Numbered from the stretch's first letter, positions 35,339 through 43,846 are shown. The stretch is 64,000 nucleotides of DNA from Oscillibacter valericigenes (GCF_021531435.1 NZ_JAFBIS010000009.1:1-64000); one strand, 5' to 3'. Numbers and translations: made by a program. The notes: generated from the sequence alone by a model not told the origin.

Positions 35339-36718
35339 TCAGGATTCCCTGAAAAACACAAATGTGGAATAGCTTTGGGCGTACCAGTCTGTCTGGAAGG
35401 TGTCTGTGGTCAGTTTCCCGTAGGGATAGAAATTCCGGTAGGTGGTGAGGTAGGCCCGGAGAACGCTGCATGTCAAATTGACGTCGTCTTCCTCATAGCT
35501 GGTGTAGGCCATATATCCGGCCCGGTCTTCAGAAAAGAAGGGATAGCTGAAAATCGCGGAGGAGAGGGTGGAGCTGCCGAAAAACATGCTCTCATAGGCC
35601 TGACGGGAGATAGGGAGCTGGCTCCGGTAAGCCGTGCCGTTCATTGTCCAGGTGAGCCCGCCGGTGATATCGGAGACCTGGGCGGAACGGGTAGGCTCCA
35701 GCATGGTCATCGTTCTGAAGTTGGAGCGCAGAATATCCTCCTGGAAATTGAAAAATTCGTAGACCCGGATGGTGTGGGGGGCAGTCTGGACATAAACCGT
35801 ATCAAACCGGATGGCTTTCACACCCTTTTTGCTGCCCGCCTCCGCTTCACCGCCGTCCCGGTGGACGGAGCAGTAATAGGCGTCCTCCAGGCGCAGCAGC
35901 TCCTCGTCCGGCAGCCGGTCCAGCAGATCTTCCGGGAAGCCCAGACCCTGTAATTTGACCTGGATAGCTGCTGTTTCAGAAGAATCGAACACCTGTTCAC
36001 AAGACGGCATGGCGATATGATTGGAGGCCGCGGCGGTCAGCAGAACCGCCAGCAGGAGGGAGGCAAGATACAGGGCGGAGAACCACCCGCATCCGATTTT
36101 CACCGGAGCGGCCCGAACTGCATAGCCCCAGTTTTCCAGCTCCTCTTTGACATACAGCATGGAACGGATGATGCAGACGAAGGCAACAAGTGAGGGGATG
36201 ACACCCAACCAACGGATATCCGGCACGAACAGCGCCATCAGCACCAGTACAGCGTACCACACTGTGGCCCACAGGGCGGGACGGCGTTGAGGTGTTTGGT
36301 CTACCTCCCGGGCAGCCTGAGTCAGGCCGAGATGAAAGCACAAAAACAGTGCAAAGGTCATAGCTATGGAGGGGACCATCCAGCCAATCGGGATAGCGTC
36401 CGCGAAAGGCGTTGCGTCCAGGACCATAGAAATATACAGTAAAATTACTTTACAGGTACTGATATACCATGCACGGCGGAACCAGCAATTGCTCTGCCGC
36501 AGAGTCCGAAACCCGAAGTATATCAAAAGGGAACCCACAGCGGGGAGAATGTATTGCAGATACCAGCCATTCAGAGTAAAGCAGGTGAGGCACAGGCCCA
36601 GAATGATTTGGTCCATGGCCGTGCGCCAGGGGGTCACGTCCCGGACGGTCTCCTCGGAAGGAGGCAGCTCGCTGAGGGCAGTGGCTAAGGTACAGTCGAA
36701 ATCATCCCATTGGGTCAT
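35339..36718 (-). CDS. Membrane protein, possible anti-sigma factor of the ECF pair
   Basis: This 459-residue protein has a short polar N-terminus (about 40 residues), five or six hydrophobic segments between about 35 and 170, one more at about 222-240, and a large C-terminal extracytoplasmic domain (about 242-459). It overlaps the ECF sigma gene by four bases (ATGA), the classic arrangement for sigma and its membrane anti-sigma. The N-terminus lacks the zinc HxxxCxxC motif of standard anti-sigma domains. I do not recognise the extracytoplasmic part. Confidence 0.6.
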   Translation of the reverse strand: MTQWDDFDCTLATALSELPPSEETVRDVTPWRTAMDQIILGLCLTCFTLNGWYLQYILPAVGSLLIYFGFRTLRQSNCWFRRAWYISTCKVILLYISMVLDATPFADAIPIGWMVPSIAMTFALFLCFHLGLTQAAREVDQTPQRRPALWATVWYAVLVLMALFVPDIRWLGVIPSLVAFVCIIRSMLYVKEELENWGYAVRAAPVKIGCGWFSALYLASLLLAVLLTAAASNHIAMPSCEQVFDSSETAAIQVKLQGLGFPEDLLDRLPDEELLRLEDAYYCSVHRDGGEAEAGSKKGVKAIRFDTVYVQTAPHTIRVYEFFNFQEDILRSNFRTMTMLEPTRSAQVSDITGGLTWTMNGTAYRSQLPISRQAYESMFFGSSTLSSAIFSYPFFSEDRAGYMAYTSYEEDDVNLTCSVLRAYLTTYRNFYPYGKLTTDTFQTDWYAQSYSTFVFFRES

Positions 36719-37245
36719 GTGTCATCACCTCCCAACTCCTGCCGCAGCCGATTGCGGAGGCGGTACAGCCGCCCTTCCACGGCCCGCTGGGACAGGCCCA
36801 GCTCCGCGGCGATCTGGCTGACAGGCTGTAAGTAGTAGTAGCGGCGGTAGAAGATCTTCCGGTCCAGGTCCGGCAGTTTTGCCACGGTGTCCCGAAGCTG
36901 TTCCGCCCGTTCCCAGCGGAGAACTTCCTGCTCCGGCGTCAGGACCTCCGGCGGCTCCTCCGGCTGACGTTTTTCCCGGCGAAGCCGGGCTTTCAGATGG
37001 TTCAGGGCGGCGTTCCGGGCGATGGCGGTGAGCCAGGCGGAAAGGCTGCCTTTTTCCGGGTCGAAGCTGTCCAACTTCTGCCACAGGGCCAGGGATACCT
37101 CGGAAAAGCAGTCCTCCGCATCCTGCGGGTCCCGGAGAACGCCGCCGATCACGTAGCGCAGGAGGGGGGAGTATTGCCGCAGCAAGTCCTCTATGCCCCG
37201 GCTCCGGCTTTGGGCAAACCGTTCCAGAAATTCCGTGTCGGTCAT
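36715..37245 (-). CDS. ECF-family RNA polymerase sigma factor
   Basis: This 176-residue sigma-70 factor has region 2 (LLRYVIGGVLRDPQDAEDCFSEVSLALWQKLDSFDPEKGSLSAWLTAIARNAALNHLKARLRREK) and region 4 (LPDLDRKIFYRRYYYLQPVSQIAAELGLSQRAVEGRLYRLRNRLRQEL). The ATG at 37245 has an exact AAGGAGG upstream. An 11-bp palindrome, TGTATCATACA, lies at 37273-37283 in its promoter region. Its regulon and signal are unknown. Confidence 0.92.
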   Translation of the reverse strand: MTDTEFLERFAQSRSRGIEDLLRQYSPLLRYVIGGVLRDPQDAEDCFSEVSLALWQKLDSFDPEKGSLSAWLTAIARNAALNHLKARLRREKRQPEEPPEVLTPEQEVLRWERAEQLRDTVAKLPDLDRKIFYRRYYYLQPVSQIAAELGLSQRAVEGRLYRLRNRLRQELGGDDT

Positions 37246-37303
37246 GGGCGTCCTCCTTTCACCGGCCTTTACTGTATCATACAACGTTCTGTGTCAAAAT
37301 CCC

Positions 37304-37337
37304 ACAAAAAAAGAGGCTGTGATCGGATCACAGCCTC
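37304..37337 (-). terminator. Terminator of the P-type ATPase gene
   Basis: GAGGCTGTGATC (37313-37324) and GATCACAGCCTC (37326-37337) make a 12-bp palindromic stem; the reverse strand continues into TTTTTTTGTGGG. Confidence 0.85.
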
Positions 37338-37362
37338 CCGGCGGAAAAACGGTACGGAATCA

Positions 37363-39225
37363 TTATTTCCATTTCAGAAGGAGCGCGGAGTTGATAATGA
37401 CCAGCACGGAACCGGCGTTATGTACCAGTGCGCCGACAACAGGATTCAGAATGCCGGTCATAGCCAGCACGATGGCAATGAAATTCAGGGTCATGGAGAA
37501 GGTCAGGTTGCACTTGATGGTCCGCATCATGCGCTTTGACAGGCGCAGAAGGTGGGGGAGTTCCCGGATGTCGTCATTGACCAGCGCAATGTCGGCGGCG
37601 TCCACGGCGATGTCGCTGCCGATACCGCCCATGGCGATGCCGACAAAGGCCCGTTTCAGCGCCGGGGCATCGTTGACGCCATCGCCGATCATGCAGACCT
37701 GCTGCCCTTGCCGCTGATAGGTGTCGATGCTCTGCAGCTTATCCTCCGGCAGACAGTCGGCATGGTATTCCCCAATGGACAGCTGACCGGCGATATGGCG
37801 GGCGGCGTTGGCGTGGTCGCCGGTGAGAAGAACAGGCTCCGCCCCCGCCTGCCGGATCTCACGAATCATCCCGGCCGCCTCCGGGCGGAGGGTATCGGAC
37901 AGGGCGAGAAATCCCGCCAATCGGCCGTCCAGCGCCAGATAGATCACTGTACAGCCTTGGTCCAGGTAGGCTTCCGCTTTTTGAACAGCGATGTCCGGCA
38001 GAGAAATTCCCTGCTCCGCCAGCAGTTTTTCGTTTCCGGCGGCTACCTTACGGCTTTCCACGGACGCCAGAACGCCCCGGCCGGGCAGCATCTGGAACTG
38101 CTCTGGAGCCTGAGGCATTTGTCCGGACGCGGAGCGGTAGCAGTCCACCACGGCCTTGCCCAGCGGGTGCTCGGAGCGCAGCTCCGCGCCGGCGGCGCAG
38201 GCGTACAGAGCCTCCTCCGGCAGTTCGGAAAGGATGCTTTGAACACTCACCACCCGGGGCGTTCCGAAAGTCAGGGTCCCCGTTTTGTCAAAGGCAACTT
38301 TGGAGACGGAGGCCAGCCGTTCCAGCGCGTCTCCTTCCCGCACCAGAAAACCGTGCTTCGTGGCGTTGCCGATGGCGGCCATAATCGCGGTGGGCGTAGC
38401 CAGCACCAGTGCGCAGGGACAGAACACCACCAGAATCGTGACGGCCCGGACGATCTGCCCGGTCACCAGCCAGGTCAGCGCCGCGGCGGACAGCGCGATC
38501 ACCACGACCCAGGTGGCCCAGCGGTCCGCCATGCCAACGATTTTTGCCTTGCCCGCGTCCGCCGACTGCACCAGCCGGATCATGCGCTGGATGGAGCTGT
38601 CCTCTCCGACTCTGGCGGCCCGCATATCGAAGGAACCGAACTGGTTGACAGTGCCGCTGGAGACCTCGTCTCCCACGGTCTTGTCCACCGGCAGGGACTC
38701 TCCCGTCATGACCGCCTGGTTGATGGAGGTTTCGCCTGCGGTGATAACGCCGTCCACAGGGACCGTCTCACCCGGCAGAACCCGCAGCAGGTCGCCGACC
38801 CGGACCTCCTCGGCGGGAACGATGGACTCGCCCGCATCTGAAAAGACTCTGGCTGTGCGGGGCGTCAGGCGGACCAGCTTTTCGATGCCTGCCCGGGCCT
38901 TTGCGACTGTCAGATCCTCCAACAGGGCGCCCAGCTGCATGATGAACGCCACCTCACCGGCGGCAAAATCCTCGCCGATGAGTACGGAGGCAACCAACGC
39001 CATAGAGACCAGCACATCCGCCTTGATGTCAAAGGCCGTGACCAGGCCGATCAAGGCCTCAAGAATGATGGGGATGCCGCAGAGGACGATGGAGATCCAA
39101 GCGGGGTCAAAGGGAAAGGGGGTGAGATCAAAAATACTTGCCGCCAGTGCGACACCGGAGATCACCAGAAAGGCAATGTCCCGTTTTGTGCCGCCCCATT
39201 CCAAAAGAACTTCCAGCTGTTTCAT
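37363..39225 (-). CDS. Heavy-metal P1B-type ATPase (CtpC-like)
   Basis: This 620-residue pump has no N-terminal metal-binding domain. TGES is at 174-177, the ion-binding C269-P270-C271 in VFCPCALVLATPTAI, DKTGT at 313-317 and GDGVNDAP in the P domain. The last helix has H602-N-A-G-S in ALVHNAGSVLVIINSA, a pattern I associate with CtpC-type (Mn/Zn) pumps rather than copper or zinc ones. The ATG at 39225 follows GGGGAGG. It is divergent from feo genes and under similar boxes, so it may export iron, manganese or zinc. Specificity is not settled. Confidence 0.88.
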   Translation of the reverse strand: MKQLEVLLEWGGTKRDIAFLVISGVALAASIFDLTPFPFDPAWISIVLCGIPIILEALIGLVTAFDIKADVLVSMALVASVLIGEDFAAGEVAFIMQLGALLEDLTVAKARAGIEKLVRLTPRTARVFSDAGESIVPAEEVRVGDLLRVLPGETVPVDGVITAGETSINQAVMTGESLPVDKTVGDEVSSGTVNQFGSFDMRAARVGEDSSIQRMIRLVQSADAGKAKIVGMADRWATWVVVIALSAAALTWLVTGQIVRAVTILVVFCPCALVLATPTAIMAAIGNATKHGFLVREGDALERLASVSKVAFDKTGTLTFGTPRVVSVQSILSELPEEALYACAAGAELRSEHPLGKAVVDCYRSASGQMPQAPEQFQMLPGRGVLASVESRKVAAGNEKLLAEQGISLPDIAVQKAEAYLDQGCTVIYLALDGRLAGFLALSDTLRPEAAGMIREIRQAGAEPVLLTGDHANAARHIAGQLSIGEYHADCLPEDKLQSIDTYQRQGQQVCMIGDGVNDAPALKRAFVGIAMGGIGSDIAVDAADIALVNDDIRELPHLLRLSKRMMRTIKCNLTFSMTLNFIAIVLAMTGILNPVVGALVHNAGSVLVIINSALLLKWK

Positions 39226-39326
39226 GTTGCTTGCCTCCCCATACGCTTGTTCGCAAAAAACACGCTGCCGCTGTCTTTTACGAAAAGTGAGAAGAGCCAA
39301 TCCTCCGCGGATTCGTGAATATTCAT
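39222..39326 (-). CDS. 34-residue ORF before the P1B ATPase, possible DtxR relic
   Basis: AGGAGG is placed nine bases before the ATG at 39326. The frame reads MNIHESAEDWLFSLFVKDSG and ends in GRQAT, overlapping the ATPase start by four bases (ATGA). The first ten residues resemble the N-terminus of clostridial DtxR/MntR regulators (M-x-I-H-E-S-A-E-D-Y-L), after which similarity ends. It may be a leader peptide that couples translation, or a decayed regulator start. Confidence 0.45.
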   Translation of the reverse strand: MNIHESAEDWLFSLFVKDSGSVFFANKRMGRQAT

Positions 39327-39362
39327 AAAGGAAACCTCCTTGGAAACAGATGTTTGCGTATA

Positions 39363-39506
39363 GGTTAACATCAACTAACCAAATTTGCAAGTTTTTATCA
39401 AACAGGCTTGACAAAAGCGGTTAGTGGTGTTAAACTGACGGCGATTTAAAGGTTAGCAATCACTAACCTAATATTTTTTAAAGAAAAGTTAGGTTAAACT
39501 AACTTT
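39363..39506. promoter_or_regulatory. Divergent feo / P1B control region with DtxR-like boxes
   Basis: GGTTA-N8-TAACC at 39363-39380, a degenerate copy at 39419-39436, AGGTTAG-N6-CTAACCT at 39450-39469 and AAAGTTAG-N6-CTAACTTT at 39485-39506 share the arm TTAG-N6-CTAA, as in DtxR/IdeR operators. TTGACA (39408-39413) and TAAACT (39431-39436), 17 bp apart, form the feo promoter; the second box fills its spacer. The ATPase promoter on the reverse strand is less clear; the first box lies in it. Confidence 0.75.
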
Positions 39507-39521
39507 AAGGGGAGCGATGGT

Positions 39522-39734
39522 ATGATGCCTCTGACGATGGCAAAAACAGGTGAGACGGTCACCATCCGCAAGATCACCGGCAAGGACGAGGTGCGCCAGC
39601 ATCTGGCGGAACTGGGCTTCGTGGTGGACAGCGATGTGACAGTGGTGAGCGAGATCGCGGGAAACCTGATCCTGCAGGTCAAGGACAGCCGGATCGCGCT
39701 GGACAAGACCATGGCAAACCGCATTATGATTTGA
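39522..39734 (+). CDS. feoA: FeoA domain protein (first copy)
   Basis: This 70-residue SH3-like FeoA protein reads GETVTIRKITGKDEVRQHLAELGFVVDSDVTVVSEIAGNLILQVKDSRIALDKTMANRIMI. FeoA supports FeoB in ferrous-iron uptake. AAGGGGAG precedes two adjacent ATG codons. It lies first in the operon. Confidence 0.92.
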   Translation: MMPLTMAKTGETVTIRKITGKDEVRQHLAELGFVVDSDVTVVSEIAGNLILQVKDSRIALDKTMANRIMI

Positions 39735-39741
39735 GACGACG

Positions 39742-39769
39742 CCCTGATTTTCGTTTGGATCAGGGTTTT
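39742..39769 (+). terminator. Attenuator-like hairpin between the feoA copies
   Basis: CCCTGAT (39742-39748) and ATCAGGG (39759-39765) form a 7-bp stem followed by TTTT. It is inside the operon and could reduce expression of downstream genes relative to the first feoA. Confidence 0.5.
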
Positions 39770-39817
39770 CGTGCTGTGTTCCCATGAAATGAAAACTGAT
39801 ACAGGAGGAGAGCGAAT

Positions 39818-40039
39818 ATGAAGACACTGAAAGACGTGAGGGTAGGCGAGACTGCCGCTGTGGTGAAGCTCCACGGCGAGGGCCCGGTGAAGCGCCGCAT
39901 CATGGACATGGGCATTACAAAAGGCGTGGAGATCTTCGTCCGCAAGGTGGCGCCGCTGGGGGACCCTATGGAACTGAATGTCCGGGGCTATGAGCTGTCT
40001 GTCCGCAAGGCGGACGCCGAGATGATCGAGGTCCAGTAA
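39818..40039 (+). CDS. feoA: FeoA domain protein (second copy)
   Basis: This 73-residue FeoA has the more canonical motif GPVKRRIMDMGITKGVEIFVRKVAPLGDPMELNVRGYELSVRKADAEMIEV. AGGAGGAG precedes the ATG. Two separate FeoA proteins per FeoB are common in Clostridia. Confidence 0.93.
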   Translation: MKTLKDVRVGETAAVVKLHGEGPVKRRIMDMGITKGVEIFVRKVAPLGDPMELNVRGYELSVRKADAEMIEVQ

Positions 40040-40079
40040 AACCGGGGCGGTGCAAGGCCGCCTATGATTCAGCAAAAAA

Positions 40080-40095
40080 GTTAGTTAAAACTAAC
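40080..40095. promoter_or_regulatory. DtxR-like box upstream of feoB
   Basis: GTTAG-N6-CTAAC with the same arms as the boxes at 39450-39506. It sits 20 bases before the feoB ATG, inside the operon, implying a secondary regulated start or repression by roadblock. Confidence 0.6.
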
Positions 40096-40114
40096 ATTTT
40101 GAAAGGAGAGCGCT

Positions 40115-42283
40115 ATGGAGATCAAAATTGCGCTGGCGGGCAATCCGAACTGCGGCAAGACGACCCTGTTCAATGCCCTGACCGGTTCCAACCAGTACGT
40201 GGGCAACTGGCCCGGCGTCACCGTTGAAAAGAAGGAGGGGCATCTGCGCGGCCACAAGGATGTCATTATCCAGGACCTGCCCGGTATTTACTCCCTGTCC
40301 CCCTACACCCTGGAGGAAGTGGTGGCCCGGAGCTATCTGGTGAATGAGAAGCCCGACGCCATTTTGAACATCGTGGACGGAACCAACATCGAGCGGAACC
40401 TGTATCTCACCACGCAGCTCATTGAGCTGGGACTGCCTGTGGTGGTGGCGGTCAACATGATCGACCTGGTGCGGAAGAACGGCGATACCATCGACCTTGC
40501 CAGACTGGGCGCGGCTCTGGGCTGCGAGGTCGTGGAGATGAGCGCCCTGAAGGGCGAGGGCGGCATGGAGGCCGCCGGAAAAGCAGTGGCTCTGGCACAG
40601 AGCCGCAAGGCGGTGGAACTGCCCCATGTGTTTACCGGCAGCGTGGAGCACGCCCTTGCACATATCGAGGAATCCATCCAGGGCAAGGTGGATGAAGGGT
40701 ATCTCCGCTGGTACGCCATCAAGCTCTTCGAGCGGGATGAAAAAGTCCTGGCGGACCTGAGGCTGGACAAGGCCCTGACGGAGCACCTGGAAGAGCACAT
40801 CACCGACTGCGAAAAGGAACTGGATGACGACGCCGAGAGCATCATCACCAACCAGCGGTACGCCTACATCAACGGCGTGGTGACCAAGGCGGTGAAGAAA
40901 AAGGCCGATAAACAGAATCTGACCACCTCCGACAAGATCGACCGGATCGTCACCAACCGCGTTCTGGCCCTGCCCATTTTCGCCGTGGTCATGTTCCTGG
41001 TGTACTGGATCGCCATGGGTCCCTTCGGCTCCTTCCTGACGGACTGGACCAACGACGTGCTGGGCGGCGCCTGGCTCACGGACGGCTCCCGTACCCTGCT
41101 GGAGAGCTGGGGCTGCGCCGAGTGGCTTACCGGTCTGGTGTCCGACGGCATCGTCGCCGGCGTGGGCGCGGTGCTGGGCTTTGTGCCCCAGATGCTGGTG
41201 CTGTTCTTCATGCTGTCCATTCTGGAGGACGTGGGCTACATGGCCCGAGTCGCCTTCATCATGGACCGGATTTTCCGGAAGTTCGGCCTCTCCGGCAAGA
41301 GCTTCATCCCCATGCTGATCGGCTCCGGCTGCGGCGTCCCCGGCGTGATGGCCTCCCGTACTATTGAAAATGAGCGGGACCGCCGGATGACCATTATGAC
41401 CACCTGTTTTGTGCCCTGCGGCGCGAAAATGCCCATTATCGGCCTGTTCGCCGGCGCCATCTTCGGCGGCAGCGGTCTGGTGGCCGTATCCGCCTACTTC
41501 ATCGGCGTGGCGGCCATCATCTTCTCCGGCATCATCCTGAAAAAGACGAAGGCCTTCTCCGGCGACCCGGCGCCCTTCGTCATGGAGCTGCCCGCCTATC
41601 ATGTGCCCTCTGCGAACAACGTTCTGCGGGCCACCTGGGAGCGGGGCTGGAGCTTCATCAAGCGGGCCGGCACCGTCATCGTGGCCTCATCCATCGTGCT
41701 GTGGTTCCTCCAGGGCTTCGGCTTTACGGATGGCGGCTTTGGCATGGTGGAAGACAACAACAACTCTTTGCTTGCTGCCATCGGCGGCGCCATCTGCTTC
41801 ATCTTCGCGCCTCTGGGCTTCGGCGACTGGCAGTCCACCGTGGCCACCATCACCGGCCTCATCGCCAAGGAGAACGTGGTCTCCACCTTCGGCGTTCTGT
41901 TCCGGATCGGCGAGGAGGTGGCCGAGGACGACTCCGCCCTCCAGGCCGCCGTGGCGCTCCACTACTCCGGCATCTCCGCTTACAGCTTCATGGTGTTCAA
42001 CCTGCTGTGCGCGCCCTGCTTCGCCGCCATGGGCGCCATCAAGCGGGAGATGAACAACGCAAAGTGGACCCTGGCCGCCATCGGCTACATGTGCGGCTTT
42101 GCCTATCTTATCTCCCTGATGATCTACCAGTTCGGCAGGCTGTTCACAGGCGGCGGGTTCGGCCCCGGCACCGTGGCCGCTGTCATCGCCCTGGCCTTCC
42201 TGGTGTATATGCTGTTCCGCAAAAATCAGTATGACGGCAGCAAGCTGACCGTTACTGCGGTGAATGCGGCTGCCGCCCGGTAA
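40115..42283 (+). CDS. feoB: Ferrous iron transporter B
   Basis: This 722-residue protein imports Fe2+. The N-terminal G domain has GNPNCGKT (residues 9-16), DLPGIYSL (G3) and NMID (G4). The membrane domain has the two Gate motifs, including GSGCGVPGVMASRTIENERDRRMTIMTTCFVPCGAKMPI. GAAAGGAGAG precedes the ATG. It is followed by a FeoB-associated Cys-rich peptide gene. Confidence 0.97.
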   Translation: MEIKIALAGNPNCGKTTLFNALTGSNQYVGNWPGVTVEKKEGHLRGHKDVIIQDLPGIYSLSPYTLEEVVARSYLVNEKPDAILNIVDGTNIERNLYLTTQLIELGLPVVVAVNMIDLVRKNGDTIDLARLGAALGCEVVEMSALKGEGGMEAAGKAVALAQSRKAVELPHVFTGSVEHALAHIEESIQGKVDEGYLRWYAIKLFERDEKVLADLRLDKALTEHLEEHITDCEKELDDDAESIITNQRYAYINGVVTKAVKKKADKQNLTTSDKIDRIVTNRVLALPIFAVVMFLVYWIAMGPFGSFLTDWTNDVLGGAWLTDGSRTLLESWGCAEWLTGLVSDGIVAGVGAVLGFVPQMLVLFFMLSILEDVGYMARVAFIMDRIFRKFGLSGKSFIPMLIGSGCGVPGVMASRTIENERDRRMTIMTTCFVPCGAKMPIIGLFAGAIFGGSGLVAVSAYFIGVAAIIFSGIILKKTKAFSGDPAPFVMELPAYHVPSANNVLRATWERGWSFIKRAGTVIVASSIVLWFLQGFGFTDGGFGMVEDNNNSLLAAIGGAICFIFAPLGFGDWQSTVATITGLIAKENVVSTFGVLFRIGEEVAEDDSALQAAVALHYSGISAYSFMVFNLLCAPCFAAMGAIKREMNNAKWTLAAIGYMCGFAYLISLMIYQFGRLFTGGGFGPGTVAAVIALAFLVYMLFRKNQYDGSKLTVTAVNAAAAR

Positions 42284-42303
42284 CAGAGAGGGAGGATATT
42301 CCG

Positions 42304-42456
42304 ATGAATGCACCTACGATTATCATCGCTTTGATCGTTCTGGCCGTTTTCGCGGCAATTATAGCCCGGGGCGTCCATAACTGGAAAAGCGGCAAGAGTG
42401 GCTGCTCCTGCGGCGGCGACTGCGGCGCCTGCCACGGAGCTTGCCATTCCAAGTAA
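42304..42456 (+). CDS. FeoB-associated Cys-rich membrane protein
   Basis: This 50-residue protein, too short for the usual length cut, has a hydrophobic helix (TIIIALIVLAVFAAIIARGV) and a Cys-rich tail with CSCGGDCGACHGAC. That matches the FeoB_associated family (PF12669), which follows feoB in many Firmicutes and may act like the C-terminal domain of FeoC or as an iron-handling tail. GAGGGAGG lies upstream. Confidence 0.88.
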   Translation: MNAPTIIIALIVLAVFAAIIARGVHNWKSGKSGCSCGGDCGACHGACHSK

Positions 42457-42519
42457 AAAATACCGGAAAGGGGATACGGGAAGCTGTCCGTGTCTCCTTT
42501 CCGCTATGAGGGTCAAAAC

Positions 42520-42597
42520 ATGGAATTACGGGAATCACATCTGCGGTATTTGCTAGGGGCCGCCGGAAAATCCGGCGGCCCCGTTTTATACGTATAA
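42520..42597 (+). CDS. 25-residue ORF after the feo operon, possible regulator relic
   Basis: GAGGG precedes an ATG whose frame begins MELRESHLRYLL and continues GAAGKSGGPVLYV to a stop. The start resembles DtxR-family N-termini (E-S-x-x-x-Y-L). The second half is inside the terminator hairpin at 42556-42587, so it cannot be a working gene of useful length. A chance ORF cannot be excluded. Confidence 0.25.
   Translation: MELRESHLRYLLGAAGKSGGPVLYV
42556..42587 (+). terminator. Terminator of the feo operon
   Basis: GGGGCCGCCGGA (42556-42567) and TCCGGCGGCCCC (42571-42582) form a 12-bp stem with an AAA loop, followed by GTTTT. Confidence 0.9.
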
Positions 42598-42628
42598 GAG
42601 ATTTTTGCTGTCCCCGAACGGTATCTTG

Positions 42629-43654
42629 TTACTGGCAGAGTGCCAAATCTGCCAGGAAGTCCTCCACCGCCGATTCCGGCGTGGCCCAGCTGGTTACCAG
42701 GCGGATACGGGTGTGGGTGTTGTCCACGTGGGCGTCGATCTCAAACTCGTACCCCATTTCCTGGAGCTGCTGCATCACAGTGTTGGGCAGCACCGGGAAC
42801 TGTTGGTTGGAAGGAGAAGGCACGGGGAAGGGGTAGCCCAAGGCGGTGATGCCGTCCCGCAGGCGGAAAGCCATTTCATTTGCGTGGCGGGCCATCTCAA
42901 AGTACAGGCCGTCCTCCAGCAGGGCCTGGAACTGGACGCCCAGCAGCCGGCCCTTGGCCAACATAGCGCCCCGCTGCTTCATGTGCCAGCGGAAGTGGTC
43001 GTTGGGGGCGTTCATCACCAGGGCCTCGCCGAACAGGGCGCCGTTTTTGGTGCCGCCGATGTAGAAGGCGTCAGTCAGGGCCGCCAGGTCCGGCAGAGTC
43101 AGATCGTTTTCCGGGGAGGTGAGGGCGGAGCCCAGCCGGGCGCCGTCCAGAAACAGCAGAAGGCCATGCTGCCTGCAGCAGTCCCGCAGGGCGGTCAGCT
43201 CAGCCTTGGTATAAATGGTTCCGACCTCCGTGGTGTCGGAGACGTACACCAGCCGGGGGGACACCATGTGCTCCGTGCCGTTGTGCTCCGCCAGAACCGT
43301 CTCCACAAGGGAGGGGGTCAGCTTTCCGTCGGGAGAGAAAATGGAGCAGACCTTGTGGCCGGTGGCCTCGATAGCGCCGGTCTCATGGGTGTTCACATGG
43401 GCGGTGTGGGCGGCAATGACCGCCTCATAGGGCTGCAAAAGGGATTCGATCGCGAGAAGGTTCGTCTGGGTGCCGCCCACCAGGAAGTGAACATCCGCAT
43501 TCGGCGCGGCGCATACGCGGCGGATGGTCTCCCGGGCAGCCTCACAGCGGGGATCCGTACCGTAACCGACGGTCTGTTCCAGATTGGTGTCCATCAGGGC
43601 CTGGAGGACCTTGGGATGGGCGCCTTCACTGTAATCGTTTCGGAAGCTGTACAT
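42629..43654 (-). CDS. Low-specificity threonine aldolase (PLP enzyme)
   Basis: This 341-residue fold-type I PLP enzyme splits threonine or allo-threonine to glycine and acetaldehyde. FRNDYSEGAHPKVLQAL is the N-terminus, HETGAIEATGHKV and the LLFLDGARLGSAL block are present, and YIGGTKNGALFGEA contains the PLP lysine. It stands alone between divergent or convergent neighbours. Confidence 0.92.
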   Translation of the reverse strand: MYSFRNDYSEGAHPKVLQALMDTNLEQTVGYGTDPRCEAARETIRRVCAAPNADVHFLVGGTQTNLLAIESLLQPYEAVIAAHTAHVNTHETGAIEATGHKVCSIFSPDGKLTPSLVETVLAEHNGTEHMVSPRLVYVSDTTEVGTIYTKAELTALRDCCRQHGLLLFLDGARLGSALTSPENDLTLPDLAALTDAFYIGGTKNGALFGEALVMNAPNDHFRWHMKQRGAMLAKGRLLGVQFQALLEDGLYFEMARHANEMAFRLRDGITALGYPFPVPSPSNQQFPVLPNTVMQQLQEMGYEFEIDAHVDNTHTRIRLVTSWATPESAVEDFLADLALCQ

Positions 43655-43846
43655 ATTTTTTCACCTGCTTTAAAAAAGTAACAAATTGATGTTGCAATCA
43701 TACCTCGAATCCTGTATAAATGCAAGCAGGGGAGGCCCCTTTCATAAAACTGAAAAAAACGTCCATACTGGGGACGGAGCGGGAACTTTTTCAGCGGGTG
43801 CTCCGTCTGTCATGTAGGAAACGTGAAAATAATCAAGGAGAACGGT

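Noticed and set aside
40091-41602. 503-codon reverse frame inside feoB
   Set aside because: Antisense shadow; rich in His, Gln and Asp as expected from reversed codons.
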